The notes below the pieces were generated by a model, which saw only the letters and a program-made list of their open reading frames with translations, was not told where the DNA came from and ran no database searches. This document shows, piece by piece, positions 47,891 through 57,310 of a stretch of DNA of 64,000 bases. Within the stretch, counting starts at the first letter, position 1; the number at the start of each line of letters is the position of its first letter. Both the position numbers and the translations under genes were made by a program. Source of the DNA: Sphingomonas elodea ATCC 31461 (GTDB lineage: Bacteria > Pseudomonadota > Alphaproteobacteria > Sphingomonadales > Sphingomonadaceae). Location of the stretch: positions 1 through 64,000 of the forward strand of contig NZ_AGFU01000026.1 of NCBI RefSeq assembly GCF_000226955.1, read 5' to 3'.

Positions 47891-48559
47891 ATGACCCCGC
47901 GCGAACTGCTTGACACCGCCGACGTCCCCGGCGGCGAACCGCTGCGGCTGTTCCGCCGCGGCGACGATCACATGATCGTGCTCGAACGCAACGAGCTGAT
48001 GAACAGCCGGATGAGCGGTTCGGAAGAAGCGCTGGCGGTGATGACGCTCGAACGGCTCGGCAAACGCGAGGCGCGGCTGCTGATCGGCGGCTATGGCATG
48101 GGCTTCACGCTGCGCGCCGCGCTGGGCGTACTGGACAATACTGCCAAGGTAACCGTCGCCGAACTGGTCCCCAAGATCGTCGACTGGGCGCGCGGGCCGA
48201 TGGCGGCGCTCACCAATGGCTGCCTCGACGATCCGCGCGTGAAGATCGTGTTCGACGATGTCGGTCGCGTGATCGCCGACGGCCAGAATGCCTATGACGC
48301 GATCCTGCTCGACGTGGACAACGGCCCGGACGGGCTGACCCGTGTCGGCAATGACAGCCTCTATTCGATGCGCGGCCTCGACCTCGCCCGCCAGGCGCTT
48401 CGCCCCGGCGGGATCCTCGCCGTGTGGTCCGCCGCCCCCGATCCCGCCTTCGCCCGGCGGATGCGCGACAGCGGCTTCCTGGTCGAGGAAGTCGCCGTGC
48501 GCGCGCGCCAGAACGGCAAGGGCCCGCGCCACGTCATCTGGTTCGGCAGGCGCCGGTAA
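47891..48559 (+). CDS. Spermidine-synthase-like methyltransferase-fold protein
   Basis: The 222-residue protein has a Rossmann-type fold: RLLIGGYGMGFTLRAALGVL is the nucleotide-binding glycine motif (about 64-83), VTVAELVPKIVDWARGPM follows, and DDPRVKIVFDDVGRVIADGQ and YDAILLDVDNGPDG carry the acidic residues of spermidine synthases. It lacks the N-terminal beta-hairpin domain of full-length SpeE (about 280 residues), so polyamine synthesis is not assured. Confidence 0.78.
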   Translation: MTPRELLDTADVPGGEPLRLFRRGDDHMIVLERNELMNSRMSGSEEALAVMTLERLGKREARLLIGGYGMGFTLRAALGVLDNTAKVTVAELVPKIVDWARGPMAALTNGCLDDPRVKIVFDDVGRVIADGQNAYDAILLDVDNGPDGLTRVGNDSLYSMRGLDLARQALRPGGILAVWSAAPDPAFARRMRDSGFLVEEVAVRARQNGKGPRHVIWFGRRR

Positions 48560-48693
48560 GGCGTCAGGCGCGTACTGTCCGCGCCTTTCTCCCGATATGA
48601 CGGGAACGCCGGTGTTCCTCCCCAACCGTCGCTAGCTGCTCGTCCACGCTCGCCCCAGTAGCGGACGTTCCGAAAACGTGGCACTAGCGTCGA

Positions 48694-49041
48694 ATGGTGC
48701 ACGAGCAGCAAAGCAGGGCCAACGCGCGAAAGTGGTATTTCCCCATTTGGCTTGTCCTCACCTTCTTCGCGACCGTCGGCCTGTCGTCCCGATCAGCGAT
48801 TGATGCTGCCGTGCTTTGCGCATTCTGCGTGGGACTCTGGCTGAACGAATCCCGGGCGCAGCGGCCCGCCCGATCATTTATCAGACTGGCCCTCGGTTCA
48901 GCCCTCTTGTTCCTGTTCCTCGTGGTAAAAGTCGCAAGCTGGGGCGGCGATGTGACGATGAGCGCGACGATGTGGCTTGCCGTCACCGTTCTGGGCGCAA
49001 TCTGGACGATCCACTATGAACGAACCGAGCTACTGATCTGA
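48694..49041 (+). CDS. Small membrane protein, hypothetical
   Basis: The 115-residue protein has three or four hydrophobic helices (WYFPIWLVLTFFATVGL, IDAAVLCAFCVGLWL, LALGSALLFLFLVVKV and MWLAVTVLGAIWTI) and a charged N-terminus. Codon use is slightly less GC-rich than in neighbouring genes. No family is recognised and the ribosome binding site is weak. Confidence 0.55.
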   Translation: MVHEQQSRANARKWYFPIWLVLTFFATVGLSSRSAIDAAVLCAFCVGLWLNESRAQRPARSFIRLALGSALLFLFLVVKVASWGGDVTMSATMWLAVTVLGAIWTIHYERTELLI

Positions 49042-49176
49042 TAGCAGCTTCCCACCACAAGCGGCCACGAAGCACGCCCAGCCTCGCCCAAACTTCCCCC
49101 GGTCATCCCGTCTGCGGAACGACATCCATGCCTCGTGCATTCCCAAGGGCGCACGTTCCCAGAAGGAAGCCCGACA

Positions 49177-49554
49177 ATGTCCGACACGCCCGAAACCACC
49201 AGCCTGCTCGTCACCGCCCGGGTCGACGGGCTCAAGGTCCGCAGCCGCGACGGCGACGCGCTGGGATCCGTCCAGGCGTTGATGGTGGAGAAAGGCAGCG
49301 GCCGCACGCTCTATGCCGTGCTCAGCCTCGGCGGCTTTCTCGGCCTTGGCAAGAGCTACTACCCCCTGCCCTTCGAGCTGATCGCCTATGACGCCGGCGG
49401 CGACGACTATGTCGTGACGATCGACCGCCGCGTGCTGGAAGGCGGCCCGAGCTGGGCGAGCAACGCACCGGAATTCACCCAGGCCTATGCCGATCGCGTC
49501 TCCGGCTATTACGGCCTGTCGGCGGCCCGCGTGGACCGGATACCGCAGGATTAA
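49177..49554 (+). CDS. PRC-barrel domain protein
   Basis: The 125-residue protein has a PRC-barrel-type beta domain near 15-75 (GLKVRSRDGDALGSVQALMV, TLYAVLSLGGFLGLGKSYYP, LPFELIAYDAGGDDYVV) and a short helical C-terminus. Such domains occur in RNA-processing and photosynthetic proteins and as stand-alone stress-related proteins; this one has no other domain. The start at 49177 has AGAAGGAAG upstream. Its stop overlaps the stop of the convergent gene by 4 nt. Confidence 0.8.
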   Translation: MSDTPETTSLLVTARVDGLKVRSRDGDALGSVQALMVEKGSGRTLYAVLSLGGFLGLGKSYYPLPFELIAYDAGGDDYVVTIDRRVLEGGPSWASNAPEFTQAYADRVSGYYGLSAARVDRIPQD

Positions 49555-50450
49555 CCGCGCCGCAGCCGCCGGGCGATCCGCTCCACGCCGAGGCGCCGCA
49601 CCAGCCATTTCATCCGGGCGACGCCGCCGTCAAAGCCACGCAGCGTCGTCAGCGTCGCCCGGTTGGCGAGCGTCGGCCGCAGGAGCAGCAGGTCGACACA
49701 GGCCACGCCGCCGCTTGCCATCTGGCGCTTGTGCTGGCCCTCGCCCTCGGTGAAGTCGAACCAGGCGAAGCGATCGCCGAACAGGTCGCGCAGCGCTTCC
49801 AGCTGCAGCACCGCCCCGGGCGAGAGGTGCGACGCCTCCGGATCATGGCCGACATGGGCGTAGAGCAGCGTGTCGCCGTCCGCCCGGCAGCAGAGATAGG
49901 CGATCGGCCGGTCGCCGAGCGTGAGCAGCCATGCCCGCACCGCGTCTGCCGCCGCCAGACGCTGCAGCCCGGCAAGGTCCTCGGGCAGCCCGGCGCCGAG
50001 CAGCCGCTCCTGATAGGTCCGCGCCGAAAGCGCCCGCGCCGCCGGGTGGAAGACCGCCAGTTCGTCCGGTGTCCGGAACCGGTGCACGTCGAGCCGCCCG
50101 CCCGATTCCGCCGCCAGCCGCTTCGCCTTGCGCTTCAGCCCCTGCCGGGTGTTGGCCGAAAGGCCGGCGAACCAGGCATCGAAGCCGATCGACAGATCGA
50201 CGAAGCTGCGGACATAGCGCTGACGCACGAAGCCGATCATGCCGGATCGGCGAACCGCGTCCAGCTGCGCCTCGGGCAGCGACGTCAGCCAATAGCCTTG
50301 GGCGTCGGGCGGCAGTGCCGGCAGCGAGGGCGCCCCGCCGGCACGGGCATCGACCAGCGTCAGCGGCACCCGCAGCAAGCGGGGCCGCAGCGCGAACAGC
50401 GTCCGCGCGCCGATCATGAAGCGCAGCGGTACCGGTGTCGCGGCGCTCAT
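49551..50450 (-). CDS. GNAT-type acetyltransferase (CelD/BcsL-like)
   Basis: The 299-residue protein resembles the CelD/FemAB-type acetyltransferases of exopolysaccharide loci: a poorly conserved N-terminal part, NTRQGLKRKAKRLAAESGGR in the middle, then AWLLTLGDRPIAYLCCRADG, LLYAHVGHDPEASHLSPGAV and the late FAWFDFTEGEGQHKRQMASG. The ATG at 50450 overlaps the stop of the upstream deacetylase gene by 4 nt, so the pair probably acts on the same polysaccharide or glycolipid. Confidence 0.78.
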   Translation of the reverse strand: MSAATPVPLRFMIGARTLFALRPRLLRVPLTLVDARAGGAPSLPALPPDAQGYWLTSLPEAQLDAVRRSGMIGFVRQRYVRSFVDLSIGFDAWFAGLSANTRQGLKRKAKRLAAESGGRLDVHRFRTPDELAVFHPAARALSARTYQERLLGAGLPEDLAGLQRLAAADAVRAWLLTLGDRPIAYLCCRADGDTLLYAHVGHDPEASHLSPGAVLQLEALRDLFGDRFAWFDFTEGEGQHKRQMASGGVACVDLLLLRPTLANRATLTTLRGFDGGVARMKWLVRRLGVERIARRLRRG

Positions 50451-51397
50451 CCCGCCCGCTCCTCGATCAGGTTGGACCAGAGCTGCTCGGCCTGGCGCAG
50501 TCCGGTGCGCAGATAGGTCGAGACGAGCGGCGCGTCGTCCCGGTCCAGGGGCAGCGGCGGCCGGTCGGCGAAATGCGCGGTCGGCAGCACGTCGCGTCGC
50601 GCGGCGAGCAAGCGGCACAGCGATTCGAAGCGGCGGACATGGACGGCGTTCGGCCGCGTGCCGGCCCGATTGGCAAGCTCGAACCCATGGCTGACGATCG
50701 TCACCGCGATATGGTCCGCGCGCACCGCATGATCGAGCGCGGCGCGCATCTCCCGGGCGGAAAGCGCGCAGATCTGGAAATGCCGCAGCCTGCGGCCGGC
50801 ATCGATCACCGTCACCGGCACTTCGGTCACCCCTCGGTGCCGCACCGGCGCGATCTGGCGGGGCGGCAGCCCGATCGCACTCGGCCAGGGATGTTCGGAG
50901 CCGTCATGGCTGGAATCGTACACAAAGCCTTGCGCCGCCAGCGCCGTCAGCGTCGCGTCGTTGGCGGCATAGCTGCCGGCACGAAAGGCGATCGGCGGCG
51001 CGGCGCCCGCCTCGATCAATAGTGCACGGGCGCGCGCGATCAGGCGTGCCTGTTCCTCGGGGCTATAATCGATCAGCTCGAACCGGCCCGGCATCCGGCT
51101 GCGGTCCTGCGCGCAGGCGCCGGTCCAGTTGGGATGGAGATGCAGCTGCACCTCCTGCCCCGCCGCGCGGATCGCCCGCACCATCGCCGCGATCGGCGCG
51201 AGCCCATGGACCAGCGCCGGCATCGGATCGACGAAGAAACATGCCTTCAGGCCATGCTCGGCGAGCCGCGCGAGCTGCCAGCCCACACCCACCCCGGCCG
51301 GCTCGAACGAGCGGCTCACGATCTCCGTCAGATCGAGACCGGCGACGTGGTGGCGCCACATCAGCTCGGTATCGATCGTCAGGAACACGAAGGGCAT
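50447..51397 (-). CDS. Polysaccharide-deacetylase-fold protein
   Basis: The 316-residue protein starts MPFVFLTIDTELMWR, the first NodB motif with Asp9, followed by KACFFVDPMPALVHGLAPIA, EVQLHLHPNWTGACAQ (the His-x-His metal site), AFRAGSYAANDATLTALAAQ and VTIVSHGFELANR. It should remove N-acetyl groups from a sugar polymer. It has no signal peptide, which suggests a cytoplasmic lipid-linked substrate. It is coupled to the acetyltransferase gene. Confidence 0.83.
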   Translation of the reverse strand: MPFVFLTIDTELMWRHHVAGLDLTEIVSRSFEPAGVGVGWQLARLAEHGLKACFFVDPMPALVHGLAPIAAMVRAIRAAGQEVQLHLHPNWTGACAQDRSRMPGRFELIDYSPEEQARLIARARALLIEAGAAPPIAFRAGSYAANDATLTALAAQGFVYDSSHDGSEHPWPSAIGLPPRQIAPVRHRGVTEVPVTVIDAGRRLRHFQICALSAREMRAALDHAVRADHIAVTIVSHGFELANRAGTRPNAVHVRRFESLCRLLAARRDVLPTAHFADRPPLPLDRDDAPLVSTYLRTGLRQAEQLWSNLIEERAG

Positions 51398-51475
51398 GCC
51401 GGATCTCGCTCACGCCCCGATCGGGGTCGGTTGAGCCCTGGCCTAGCCCAGCCATCGTGAAGAATTCACGAAAGC

Positions 51476-54271
51476 CTAGGGCTTGATCCCGTAGCGCGCA
51501 TATTCGGCATCCACCTGCGGCCGCATCAGCCGCGCCGCCGCCAGATCCTCGGCGGCCGCCTTGTCGCCCGTGCGGGTGCGGATCACCCCGCGCAGATACA
51601 GGCTGGAGGTGAGCAGCGGCGCCACGTCGAGCGCGGCGTTGAGGTCGGCCAGCGCATCGTCCATCCGGCCCATGCGGAAATAGACCATGGCGCGGCTGTC
51701 GAGGATCGAGGCCGGCTGTTCGGCCAGCTCGATCGCCTTGGTGCAGTCCTTCAGCGCGCCGTCGAGCCCGATACTACCCGTGCCCTTGATCCAGCAGCGG
51801 CTGTTGAGCAGCATCGCGTTGCCCGGCGCCTTGGCGATGGCAGGATCGAGCACCGCCACCGCATCCGTCGCCCGCCCCGCATCGGCCAGCAGCTGCGCCT
51901 GCAGCGCGACGAAGCCGTTGCGCTCGCTGCCGCCCTTGGCGACCCGCTCGGCCGCCATCGCGACGGCGGCGTCGGGCTGGCCGGCCAGACCGGTATAGGT
52001 GGCCAGCATGTTCGCCACCCCGGCATCGCCCGGATCGAGCGTCTTCGCCGCCTGCGCGTCGGCGAGCGCGCCCTTATAGTCGCCGATCGCGGCCCTGATG
52101 CCCGCGCGCTGGCTGTACAGCGCGACACTGGGCTGGATGGCGATCGCCTTGTCCAGATCGGCCAACGCCGCCTTCCACTCCCAGGTACCGGCGTAGAAAC
52201 TGGCGCGGCTGGTCCAGGGCGCGACGTCCTTCGGGTCGGCGGCGATGGCCGCGGCATAGACGTCGAGCAGCGGCTTCAGCGCCCCCGTCCGCTTCGCCTC
52301 GGTCACCACCTTCCAGCGGGGCGGCGCATCCTCCGGCCCCAGCGCGGTCAGCAGCCGGGTCTTGGCCAGCGCCACCTGCGCCTTCGCTTCGGCCACCTTG
52401 TCGGCGGGCACCTCGGCCGCCTCCGGGCCGCTGCGATCCTCGATCCGCAGCTCGCCGTCGGCCAGCGTGACCTTGCGGGCGAACGAACGCCCCGCCAGCG
52501 ACGCGGGCAGCACCTGATCCCCGTCCAGCGCGAAGCCCTTGCCGCCCTGCGGCAGGCGGATACGCCAGCGCGCGACGCCGCTCGCCATGTCGTTGACCGC
52601 GACCGGAATGTCCTTCCACTCGGAACGTGCGCGGTCGGGCTCGAAGCCCAGGCCGCTGATCGTCTTGTCGAGCACGGTCCGGAAGCGGCCGTCCTCGCGG
52701 CGCCAGCTCGACGTGCTGATCCCGCGGATCTGCACGGTCACCGCCGCCGCCTCGCCGTCATAGGCGATGCTGCGCTCGGCGATCAGCGGATCGCTGACGA
52801 AGCCGCTGGCGAAGTTCTGCGCCGCCTCGTCCAGCTGGTCCTTGTTCATCTGCCCCGATCCGGCATGCACCATCTCCGCCATCGGGCCGCGGATCGTCAG
52901 CCGGAGGGTGAAGGGGGTCGGCAGGTCCAGCCCGGCGCGCTGGTCGAAATCGACGTCCGCCTCGAAGGTCGGTCGCCCCGGCGCCCGCACCGGCAACGCC
53001 ATCAGCGGCGCGCCTGCCGCGCGGATCGGCAGCACGTTGCGGAACGGCGGCACGTCGGCCAGGTCGGCGAGGCGCGTGCCGCTGCTGGTGCCGTCCAGCC
53101 ACAGGCTCTGTCCGTCCACCGTCGCATGGACCAGCACATGGTTGAAGGCGCCGGGGGCCGGCAGCCGCTGCGGCACCAGGTCGCCCGCATCGGTGCTGGC
53201 CGCCACCGCTTCCGCCTCGACATCCAGCGCATGGAGCAGCGCGAGCAGCAGCAAGGTCTTCGCCTTGCAGTCGCCATAGCGGCGCGACCAGGTATCGGCC
53301 GGCGCCTGCGGGCGATAGCTGCCGCCGTCCATGCCGACGAACAGGTAGCGCACATCATCCTGCACCAGCCGCAGCGCCATCGCGACGCGGGTACGCGGAT
53401 CGCTGGTCTTCTCGCGGATCTTCGCCACTTCGGCCGCGAGCGGACTGCCGGGCGCGATCAGCCCGTCGGTGCGATAGAGCGGCGCCATCACGCGCGAGAC
53501 CGCCGCCCAGTCGGCATAGCTGGAGGCCTCGATCAGCGTCATCGGCTTGAACCGGGCAGGCGCGTCGTTCGGGATCTCCGGCTGCTTGGCCAGCGGCAGG
53601 GCGATGTCGATCAACTGATAGTCGCCGTCGCTCACCGGCTTGGGCGCGGTGCCGCTCATATGCACCTTCCAGCCCAGCTTGCTCGCCTTGGGCCAGGACA
53701 GGCGGGCGCGGGCGAACTGTGCCCGCGTCGGATCGGCGAACAGCGGCAGGAAGGCCTGGGTGTTGCCCTGCAGCGCGGCATCCTTGTGGGTGGTGGAATA
53801 GCTCAGCCGCAGCACGTCGCCGACGCGCAAGCCCTCCACCGCCAGGCTGGCGGTGAGCGTGCCGTTGATCTGCAGCTGCTCCAGCTGCTGCTCGCGACGC
53901 AGCACCTCGAAGCGCTGGCCGGCGGCGATCAGGTCGATATGCTCGGTACCCCGGATGATCTCGGCGCGGTGGATGATCAGGTCGCCCGCATCGGGCTGCC
54001 AGGGCAGCGTCACCGTGCCGACATTGCTCAGCATCTGGGCGGAGACGACGCGCTGCGCCTGATCGAAATAGGTCCAGACCTGCCCGTCGGCGACGCGGGC
54101 CTGTTCGTCGAACAGCACCACCATGGGATCGCTTTCGGCGTTGCGCTTCGCGTCGGGCTCCGGCGCCACCTTCACCCATCCGGGTGCGGGCTGGTACAAC
54201 GGCTTGTCGCCGGCATGCGCCACCCCGGCCGTGGACAACAACACGGCCACCAACAACTTCCGCCCCCGCAT
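51476..54271 (-). CDS. DUF3857-transglutaminase-TPR protein (copy 1)
   Basis: The 931-residue preprotein has a signal peptide (MRGRKLLVAVLLSTAGVAHA), a DUF3857 beta domain (about 40-250), a transglutaminase-like domain with the catalytic triad region (RRYGDCKAKTLLLLALLHAL with Cys near 332, FNHVLVHATVDGQSLWLDGT with His and Asp), a beta-rich region and C-terminal TPR repeats (about 640-931; PWTSRASFYAGTWEWKAALA, ALADAQAAKTLDPGDAG). It should be periplasmic; activity and partners are unknown. It is a tandem paralogue of the next gene and probably arose by duplication. Confidence 0.85.
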   Translation of the reverse strand: MRGRKLLVAVLLSTAGVAHAGDKPLYQPAPGWVKVAPEPDAKRNAESDPMVVLFDEQARVADGQVWTYFDQAQRVVSAQMLSNVGTVTLPWQPDAGDLIIHRAEIIRGTEHIDLIAAGQRFEVLRREQQLEQLQINGTLTASLAVEGLRVGDVLRLSYSTTHKDAALQGNTQAFLPLFADPTRAQFARARLSWPKASKLGWKVHMSGTAPKPVSDGDYQLIDIALPLAKQPEIPNDAPARFKPMTLIEASSYADWAAVSRVMAPLYRTDGLIAPGSPLAAEVAKIREKTSDPRTRVAMALRLVQDDVRYLFVGMDGGSYRPQAPADTWSRRYGDCKAKTLLLLALLHALDVEAEAVAASTDAGDLVPQRLPAPGAFNHVLVHATVDGQSLWLDGTSSGTRLADLADVPPFRNVLPIRAAGAPLMALPVRAPGRPTFEADVDFDQRAGLDLPTPFTLRLTIRGPMAEMVHAGSGQMNKDQLDEAAQNFASGFVSDPLIAERSIAYDGEAAAVTVQIRGISTSSWRREDGRFRTVLDKTISGLGFEPDRARSEWKDIPVAVNDMASGVARWRIRLPQGGKGFALDGDQVLPASLAGRSFARKVTLADGELRIEDRSGPEAAEVPADKVAEAKAQVALAKTRLLTALGPEDAPPRWKVVTEAKRTGALKPLLDVYAAAIAADPKDVAPWTSRASFYAGTWEWKAALADLDKAIAIQPSVALYSQRAGIRAAIGDYKGALADAQAAKTLDPGDAGVANMLATYTGLAGQPDAAVAMAAERVAKGGSERNGFVALQAQLLADAGRATDAVAVLDPAIAKAPGNAMLLNSRCWIKGTGSIGLDGALKDCTKAIELAEQPASILDSRAMVYFRMGRMDDALADLNAALDVAPLLTSSLYLRGVIRTRTGDKAAAEDLAAARLMRPQVDAEYARYGIKP

Positions 54272-54360
54272 CTTCCCCGTTCCCCTTCACTTCAGGGCGC
54301 CGAATGTACCGCGTCGCGGTGGCCGCTCAACTGTTTCCTGCATGCGGCGGGCGGAATGGC

Positions 54361-57165
54361 TCAGGGCTCGATCCCCCAGCGGGCGTATTCGCGATCGACC
54401 TGCGGATCGAGCAGCCGGGCATCGGCGAGATCGGCCATGGCCTGATTCTTTTTGCCCTGCCGCGTCAGCACCACCCCGCGCAGGAACAGCGTGCCGGCGG
54501 CACCCGGGCGCTGCTCCACCGCGGCGTTGAGGTCGGCCAGCGCCTCGTCCAGCCGGTTGAGGCGGAAATAGACCATGGCCCGGCTGTCCAGCGCCATCGC
54601 CGCATTCTGATCGCTCAGTTCGATCGCGCGGGTGCAATCCTTCAGCGCCAAATCGAGCTGCAGGTTCAGCGTGCCCTTCAGCCAGCAACGGTTGTTGAGC
54701 AGCCGACTGTTGGCCGGCTTCTCCGCAATCGCGCGGTCGATGGCGGCCAGCGCGCCCTGCGCGTCCCCCGCCCGCGCCAGCGCGGTCGCCTTGGCGGAGA
54801 GCAGGTCCGCAAGATTCTCGCCGTTCTCCTCGATCTTCGGGTCGAGCAGGGCCAGCGCCTCGTCCTTCTCACCCTGTTCGGCGAGCAACATGGTCAGCCG
54901 GCCGAGAACCTCGATCCGGCCCGGCACCAGCGACTGGGCGGTCCGCAGGTCCTCGATCGCACCGGCGGTGTCGCCCAGCGCGTGGCGGAGGCCGGCGCGC
55001 TGGAACAGCGTCTCGGGCTTGGCGGCGATGGCGATCGCCTTGTCGAAATCGGCCAGCGCCTGCTTTCGTTCGAAGATCATGCCGAGGAAGCGGCCGCGCG
55101 CGACATAGCGATCGGCCTCGTCCGGCCGCTCGGCGATATAGGCGGTGTAGCGCGCCAGCACCTCGTCATACAGATGTGCGCGCTTGGCCGCCTCTACCCC
55201 GTGCCACGGTCCCGGATAGCGCGGCGCGGTGCGCAGGCTGATCCGGCGGTTGCGGAAATCGGCGAGCGCGGCGCGCGCCGCCGGCAGATCGGCCGGCTGG
55301 ATCTCGGCGCCGCTATGCGCTTGTTCGGTCTCCAGCGTCAGCACGTCCCCCGCCAGCGCCGCCTTGACGGTGAGCTGTCGTCCGCCCGGCAGCGCCAGGT
55401 CCAGCGCGGTGCTGCCGTCGAGCGCCAGTTCCCTGCCGCCCTCGGGCAGGCGGAAGCGCAGCGTCGTACGGTTGCGTCCCGGATCGCCCGTCTCCACCGG
55501 CATGTCCTTCCAGATCGTGCGCGCGCGGTCCGGCAGGTCCGGCACGCGGCCGATCGGCAGCTGGGTGCGATAGCGCAGGTCGCCATAGGCCCAGCGCTGG
55601 GTGGCAATGCCGCGCAGCTTCACGGTCGCGGTGCCGACCATATCGTCGAAGCGGATCGTCGCATCGGTCACCAGCACGTCGCTCGCGCCCGCCGGCAGGA
55701 AGCCCTGGAGGAAGCGCCGTTGCTCCTGCTTGGGCAGCGCTCCGAGCAGGCTGCGCAGCGAAATGGCGGTCCCGCCGCGCAGCGTCACCTCCGCATCGAG
55801 CGGCGCCGGCAGATTGATCCCGCCACGCAGGTCCATGTCGAGCGTCGCGACTCTGTTCGGTCGCGATGGCACCCGGTCCGGCACCTGCAGCAGCCCGGTG
55901 CCCGCGGCGCGCAGCGGAAGCACCCAGTGGAACGGCAGCACGTCGCCGATGTCCTCCAGCCGGGTGCCGGTGGCGGTGCCGTCGAGCCACAGCGTCTCCT
56001 CCCCCAGATGGGCGAGCACGAAGATATGGTTGAACGCCGCCGCCGAGGGCAGCCGCGCGGAGACCAGGTCGCCGCCGCCGAGATTGGCCAGCGCCGGCTC
56101 CGCCTCGATGCCCAGCGCGTGGAGCATGGCGAGCAGCAGCAGCGTCTTCGCCTTGCAGTCGCCATAGCCGAGCGCCAGCGTCTGCGCCGGGGCCTGCGGC
56201 ACCAAGTTGCCGTTCTCCATGCCGCGATACAGATAGCGCACCTTGCCCTGCACCAGCGCCAGCGCGGCGGCGATACGGCGGCGGGGGTCCTTCTCGGCCG
56301 CGGCGATCTTGGCCACCTCGGCGGCGAGCGGGCTGCCGGGCGGGATCAGCCCCTCGGTGCGGTAGAGCGGCGCGAACACGCGCGACACGCTCGCCCAGTC
56401 GGCGAAGGTCGAGGCCTCGGCAAAGGGCGGGCGGGCGAAGCGGCCGGGGGCGCCCGGTGCCGGATCGGGCTGGCGCGGCAGCGGCTGGGCGAAGACGAGT
56501 TCGTGCCAGCCGTCCGCGTCGCTTTCCTTCGGCACCGCGCCGACCGGATAGGCCTTCCACTGCACCTTGGCGCTGCTCGGCCACAGGAAGCGGGTACGCG
56601 CGAAGCCGATCTTCAGCGGCTCGGACAGGATCGGGCCGCCCGCGCTGCTGTTGCCGGCAAGCGCCGGATCCTTGTTGGTCACCGAATAACGCAGGTCGAG
56701 TACGTCGCCCGGCCGCAGCCCCTCCACGGCCAGCGTCGCGGTCAGCTGGCCATCGAGCATCATCTTCTCGAGCCCGGCCTCCCGCTGGATCACGGTGAAG
56801 CTGCGGCCCTTCAGCGCATCGATCCGCTGCCCGTCGCGCAGGATGTCGACACCGTGGACGATCAGGTCGCCATGGGCGGGCTGCCAGTCGATCTTCACCG
56901 TACCCGCCTGCGACACGGCCTGGATCGTCGCCAGCCGCGTGGCACGCTCGACATAGGTCCAGCTGCCGCCGTCGCCGAGCCGGGCCTGCACGTCGCCGAT
57001 CAGCATCAGCGGCGAATCGTCGGTCAGCGCCTTGGTGTCCGGCGCCGGCGCCGGCTTCACCCAGCCCGGCACCGGCTGGAGGAGCGGCTTGTCCCCCGCA
57101 TGGGCGACCCCGGCCGCGGTGGAAAGCAGCAGCACCAGCAAAACGGCACGCGACGACATCGGCAT
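54361..57165 (-). CDS. DUF3857-transglutaminase-TPR protein (copy 2)
   Basis: The 934-residue preprotein has the same layout as copy 1: signal peptide ending GVAHA, DUF3857, a transglutaminase core with LGYGDCKAKTLLLLAMLHAL and FNHIFVLAHLGEETLWLDGT, and C-terminal TPR repeats (FLGMIFERKQALADFDKAIA, GDTAGAIEDLRTAQSLVPGR). Both catalytic triads look intact. Copies differ strongly in the TPR part, which may give different partners. Either ATG at 57165 or 57159 could be used; GGTGGGG lies just ahead. Confidence 0.85.
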   Translation of the reverse strand: MPMSSRAVLLVLLLSTAAGVAHAGDKPLLQPVPGWVKPAPAPDTKALTDDSPLMLIGDVQARLGDGGSWTYVERATRLATIQAVSQAGTVKIDWQPAHGDLIVHGVDILRDGQRIDALKGRSFTVIQREAGLEKMMLDGQLTATLAVEGLRPGDVLDLRYSVTNKDPALAGNSSAGGPILSEPLKIGFARTRFLWPSSAKVQWKAYPVGAVPKESDADGWHELVFAQPLPRQPDPAPGAPGRFARPPFAEASTFADWASVSRVFAPLYRTEGLIPPGSPLAAEVAKIAAAEKDPRRRIAAALALVQGKVRYLYRGMENGNLVPQAPAQTLALGYGDCKAKTLLLLAMLHALGIEAEPALANLGGGDLVSARLPSAAAFNHIFVLAHLGEETLWLDGTATGTRLEDIGDVLPFHWVLPLRAAGTGLLQVPDRVPSRPNRVATLDMDLRGGINLPAPLDAEVTLRGGTAISLRSLLGALPKQEQRRFLQGFLPAGASDVLVTDATIRFDDMVGTATVKLRGIATQRWAYGDLRYRTQLPIGRVPDLPDRARTIWKDMPVETGDPGRNRTTLRFRLPEGGRELALDGSTALDLALPGGRQLTVKAALAGDVLTLETEQAHSGAEIQPADLPAARAALADFRNRRISLRTAPRYPGPWHGVEAAKRAHLYDEVLARYTAYIAERPDEADRYVARGRFLGMIFERKQALADFDKAIAIAAKPETLFQRAGLRHALGDTAGAIEDLRTAQSLVPGRIEVLGRLTMLLAEQGEKDEALALLDPKIEENGENLADLLSAKATALARAGDAQGALAAIDRAIAEKPANSRLLNNRCWLKGTLNLQLDLALKDCTRAIELSDQNAAMALDSRAMVYFRLNRLDEALADLNAAVEQRPGAAGTLFLRGVVLTRQGKKNQAMADLADARLLDPQVDREYARWGIEP

Positions 57166-57182
57166 CCCACCCCACCCATCAA

Positions 57183-57206
57183 GACTTTGACGACTCTGAC
57201 AAAGTC
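57183..57206. promoter_or_regulatory. Dyad in the divergent promoter region
   Basis: GACTTTG (57183-57189) and CAAAGTC (57200-57206) are perfect inverted repeats 10 nt apart, in the 145-nt gap between the divergent genes at 57165 and 57311. It could be an operator for either gene. Confidence 0.35.
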
Positions 57207-57310
57207 GAGGCCTGCCACGTACAGCCGAACAATAGAAGGGCGGGCCCGCAATTTAATTTGCCATTCATGGCCTTGTAGATATTGTCTGCGACATGGGGAG
57301 GCGAAGCGGC

